The notes under the pieces are model-generated. The model worked only from the letters and a program-made list of their open reading frames with translations, was not told the origin of the DNA and made no database searches. DNA of 64,000 nucleotides from positions 682,001 to 746,000 of the forward strand of contig NZ_CP030056.1 of the NCBI RefSeq assembly GCF_015291645.1, in the 5' to 3' direction. Positions 61,870 to 64,000 of the stretch are shown piece by piece. The translations under genes and the position numbers were made by a program. The DNA comes from Bradyrhizobium sp. CCBAU 53340. GTDB lineage: Bacteria; Pseudomonadota; Alphaproteobacteria; Rhizobiales; Xanthobacteraceae. The number at the start of each line of letters is the position of its first letter. Within the stretch, counting starts at the first letter, position 1.

Positions 61870-62556
61870 TGGGGCTATCGCGGTATCATCTATTGCGAAG
61901 GCTATCAGGCCTACAAGACCATGACCCGGGAGACGCGTGCGGGCGCCCTGTCTGGGCCGCTCGCCTTCTGCTGATCGCATCTACGGCGCTAGTTTGTGAA
62001 GATCGCGCGTGAGGCTGCTCCGGCGCCAGCTCCAGTTTGCCGCGAGGCCCTTAAGCGCATCGCCCAGCTCAACGCGGTCGAGAAGGCACTTCGGGGCCAC
62101 TCTGCTGCCGAGCGCTGCGCGGGTCGACAAGCTCATGCCAGACCTCTGGCAGCAGCCTTGAAGCAGTGGTTTGAGGCAACTCTTGATCATCTTGCGGGGA
62201 AGAGCGACACGGCGAAGGCTCTGCGCTATTCGCTGCGCCATTGGGACGGCCTGACGCTCTACCTTGATGACGGGCGCATCGAGATGGACACGAATGCGGT
62301 CGAGCGTGCGATGCGGCCAATCAAACTCGATGCCAAGAATGCCCTGTTCGCTGGGTGCGACGAGGGTGCCGATAATTGGGCATTGCTGGCCTCGCTCATT
62401 GAAACGTGTAGGCTCAATGTCGTCAGCGCCTAGCCCTGGCTCTCCGGCGTGCTCGCAAAACTCATCAATGGCTGGCCTGCGGCGCGACTGGACAAACTGC
62501 CTCCCTGGGCATCGACCTACAGGATGCATGCGCACGATCCGAGGCTGGCAGCATGA
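61870..62556 (+). pseudogene. tnpC: IS66 tnpC, C-terminal part
   Basis: Same IS66 group as at 9.5-14.5 kb: YRGIIYCEGYQAYKTMTRET, stop and frameshift near 61973, then AREAAPAPAPVCREALKRIA, DDGRIEMDTNAVERAMRPIK, ALLASLIETCRLN, a further frameshift and GVLAKLINGWPAARLDK to DPRLAA. The stop overlaps the passenger start as ATGA. Confidence 0.83.
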
Positions 62557-62605
62557 GCCTGAACACGACCGCCGTCCGGATCAGGATAACCCTCAAGGAC
62601 GTGAA
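62553..62605 (+). pseudogene. pRiA4b ORF-3-like passenger, 5' fragment
   Basis: MSLNTTAVRIRITLKDVN is the undamaged start of the gene found frameshifted at 8919-9520. It is cut at 62606 by an IS3 end. Confidence 0.75.
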
Positions 62606-62668
62606 TGACCTTGCCCCACAGGCTTAATCCAGATTGAAGTTCGCGCTGGCCCAAACAAGGACCAGAGC

Positions 62669-62918
62669 ATGAAGCGTAGCCGCTTTTCGGCAGAGCAGAT
62701 CATCGGGATTTTGAAGGAGCATGAGGCCGGGGTTTCGGTTGCCGATCTGTGCCGCAAGCGCGGCGTCAGCGACCCCAGCATCTACAAATGGAAGGCCACT
62801 GGAGTGTCGGAGGCCAAGCGGCTGAAGACGCTGGAGGACGAGAACACACGGCTGAAGCGGTTGGTGGCTGATGCCGTGCTGGACAATGCGGCGCCCAAGG
62901 ATCTCGTGGGAAAGAATG
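62669..62918 (+). pseudogene. IS3 (IS51/IS407-type) orfA, altered C-terminus
   Basis: MKRSRFSAEQIIGILKEHEA, DLCRKRGVSDPSIYKWKATG and LKTLEDENTRLKRLVADAVL are typical OrfA with HTH and leucine zipper. The last residues are replaced because of the insertion at 62919. Confidence 0.82.
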
Positions 62919-62964
62919 TATGGTCCGCCCCGGTCCGTGCAAGGGTTCGTAACAGCAAAAATGA

Positions 62965-63084
62965 CGCTTCCAATTGCATAAATGTATCCGGCCTCTCGCG
63001 AGTGGACTGCTGTTGCAGCCAGGCCATGACGAGATCCGCGCACGCCGTTCGCGATAAATGGTTCGGGCACGAAGCCCGCTTTTT
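62965..63084. repeat. dispersed 120-bp repeat, copy B
   Basis: About 90% identical to 31749-31870, again ending in CGGGC-ACGAA-GCCCG followed by five T (63064-63084). Confidence 0.7.
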
Positions 63085-63085
63085 G

Positions 63086-63213
63086 CCCGCGGGCAAGCGG
63101 AAAGCTGTCGCGTATCTCATGGTTGCCCACGGGATGAGCGTACGGCGGGCGTATAAAGCCATCGGCTGCTGCCGCATGACCATCAGATATCTGACAACCC
63201 GGGCGGACGCGTC
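63086..63213 (+). pseudogene. IS3 orfB, 5' fragment
   Basis: [20 protein letters not shown] and [17 protein letters not shown] equal the start of the orfB at 30227-31150; cut at 63213. Confidence 0.78.
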
Positions 63214-63218
63214 CGGGG

Positions 63219-64000
63219 CTAGCAGATGGACTGTGATGGGATCTCAGACGGCTTGACGATCCACTCTGGGGTCTGCATCTTCGGTATCATGGACAAGAGC
63301 GATGCTGTGTAAGAGTGCTTCGGCGCTTTGAACAACTGTTCCGTCTCGCTGCTTTCGCAAATTTGCCCATTCTGTAGTACTGTAACTCTGTCGCAAATCT
63401 GACGCACGACAGGGAGATCGTGACTGATAAATAACATCGTCAGCGATAGATTCTCTTGAAGGTCTTTCAGAAGATTTAGGATCTGCGCCTGGATCGAGAC
63501 ATCGAGTGCCGAGGTAGGTTCATCGCAGATGAGGAACCGCGGGCGACTTGCCAAGGTTCGTGCGATTGAAATACGTTGTCGCTGACCGCCTGAGAAGGCG
63601 TGCGGATAACGGCGGGCGACGGTGGGCTCCAGACCAACGGCCTTCAGCAGCTCTAACATTATCGGTTCGGCCTCTCGCTTATCCTTTACTAGTCCAAAGT
63701 GAATCATTGGCTCCATGATAATCTCGCCCACGCGCATCTGTGGATTCAGAGACGAGTACGGGTCTTGAAACACCATTTGAGTTTGACGCCGAATATCTTG
63801 ACGATCTTCAAGGCTGGCTGCATAAACATCTTTTCCGCCATAAATCAGTTGGCCGCTGCTCGGGCGGGCAAGCCCAGCAACGACTCTTGCGATCGTGCTT
63901 TTTCCAGAGCCGGATTCGCCAACAAGGCCCATGACTTCTCCGGGGCGGATACTCAGGTTCACATCGTGCAGGGCCTTAAAGGCTCGCCGAGCGGAACCAC
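63219..64000 (-). CDS. oligopeptide/dipeptide ABC transporter ATPase (OppF/DppF type), 5' part off window
   Basis: Powers import of peptides or related solutes through an inner-membrane permease. Walker A GLVGESGSGKSTIARV, Q-loop MVFQDPYSSLNPQMR, signature FSGGQRQRISIARTL, Walker B RFLICDEPTSALDVS, H-loop LFISHDLPVVRQIC, and the Opp-type tail FKAPKHSYTASLLSMIP are all present. The reading is open to the window edge (AFKALHDVNLSI precedes the GTG at 63962), so the start lies outside. The end is next to an IS3 cut at 63213. Confidence 0.92.
   Translation of the reverse strand, partial: GSARRAFKALHDVNLSIRPGEVMGLVGESGSGKSTIARVVAGLARPSSGQLIYGGKDVYAASLEDRQDIRRQTQMVFQDPYSSLNPQMRVGEIIMEPMIHFGLVKDKREAEPIMLELLKAVGLEPTVARRYPHAFSGGQRQRISIARTLASRPRFLICDEPTSALDVSIQAQILNLLKDLQENLSLTMLFISHDLPVVRQICDRVTVLQNGQICESSETEQLFKAPKHSYTASLLSMIPKMQTPEWIVKPSEIPSQSIC

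Larger units (their letters stand above)
62606..63213 (+). mobile_element. IS3-family element, left half, with a 167-bp insertion
   Basis: Left end TGACCTTGCCCCACAGGC at 62606, orfA, then 62919-63085 foreign sequence (containing the dispersed repeat), then the first codons of orfB. The element is cut at about 63213. Confidence 0.78.

Overview
The window looks like part of a rhizobial symbiotic plasmid or symbiosis island (Bradyrhizobium, Mesorhizobium or Ensifer type). That is an inference from GC-rich codon use, the mix of IS66, IS21, IS3, IS110, IS5, IS256, IS91, RIT and group II intron elements, and the few non-mobile genes, which are typical accessory metabolic genes of root-nodule bacteria. 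About three quarters of the sequence is mobile or decayed mobile DNA. No rRNA, tRNA, CRISPR array or replication origin was seen.

Layout. 1-0.7 kb: IS5-type transposase remnant. 0.9-8.9 kb: the longest stretch free of IS, with a small conserved hypothetical gene, a MATE efflux pump, an AMP-forming acyl-CoA synthetase and a crotonyl-CoA carboxylase/reductase; the last two each follow a good sigma-54 (-24/-12) promoter. 8.9-15.1 kb: an IS66 element with a pRiA4b ORF-3-like passenger, interrupted in tnpC by a trio of tyrosine recombinases (RIT element). 15.1-27.4 kb: an IS21 element that entered the IS66 tnpA, was itself hit by an IS91-type element carrying a tyrosine recombinase, and was then split by a roughly 10.7 kb inversion. 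The inverted block also holds a C45-family acyltransferase gene and an unknown gene, plus IS5, IS66, IS3 and IS110 debris and a group II intron tail. 27.4-36.9 kb: IS256, IS66, IS3, IS110 and IS21 wrecks and a cassette with a decayed large serine recombinase. 36.9-44.9 kb: an IS66 with a UPF0149 passenger, and a second IS66 that received a whole group II intron, itself hit by a DDE element. 45.3-53.4 kb: a catabolic block (class III aminotransferase, aldehyde dehydrogenase, Lrp-type regulator, alanine dehydrogenase, broken M24 peptidase, M20 amidohydrolase). 54.4-63.2 kb: more nested IS. 63.2-64 kb: the end of an oligopeptide ABC transporter ATPase gene that runs off the window.

How the genes may work together. 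The aminotransferase and aldehyde dehydrogenase form an operon divergent from an Lrp-type regulator, with a dyad operator candidate between them. With alanine dehydrogenase they could convert an amino-compound such as GABA or 2,4-diaminobutyrate to a dicarboxylate while recycling alanine to pyruvate. The M20 and M24 hydrolases next door, and the C45 acyltransferase and the Opp-type ATPase further off, suggest uptake and deacylation of small amides or peptides; the substrate is not known. The acyl-CoA synthetase and CCR would make CoA thioesters and (ethyl)malonyl-type extender units under sigma-54 control, as expected for genes expressed at low oxygen or low nitrogen.

The main new observation is the reconstructable history between 15 and 27 kb: target duplications and reading frames of three nested elements only make sense after undoing one inversion whose two junctions are both short dyads around TATGC.
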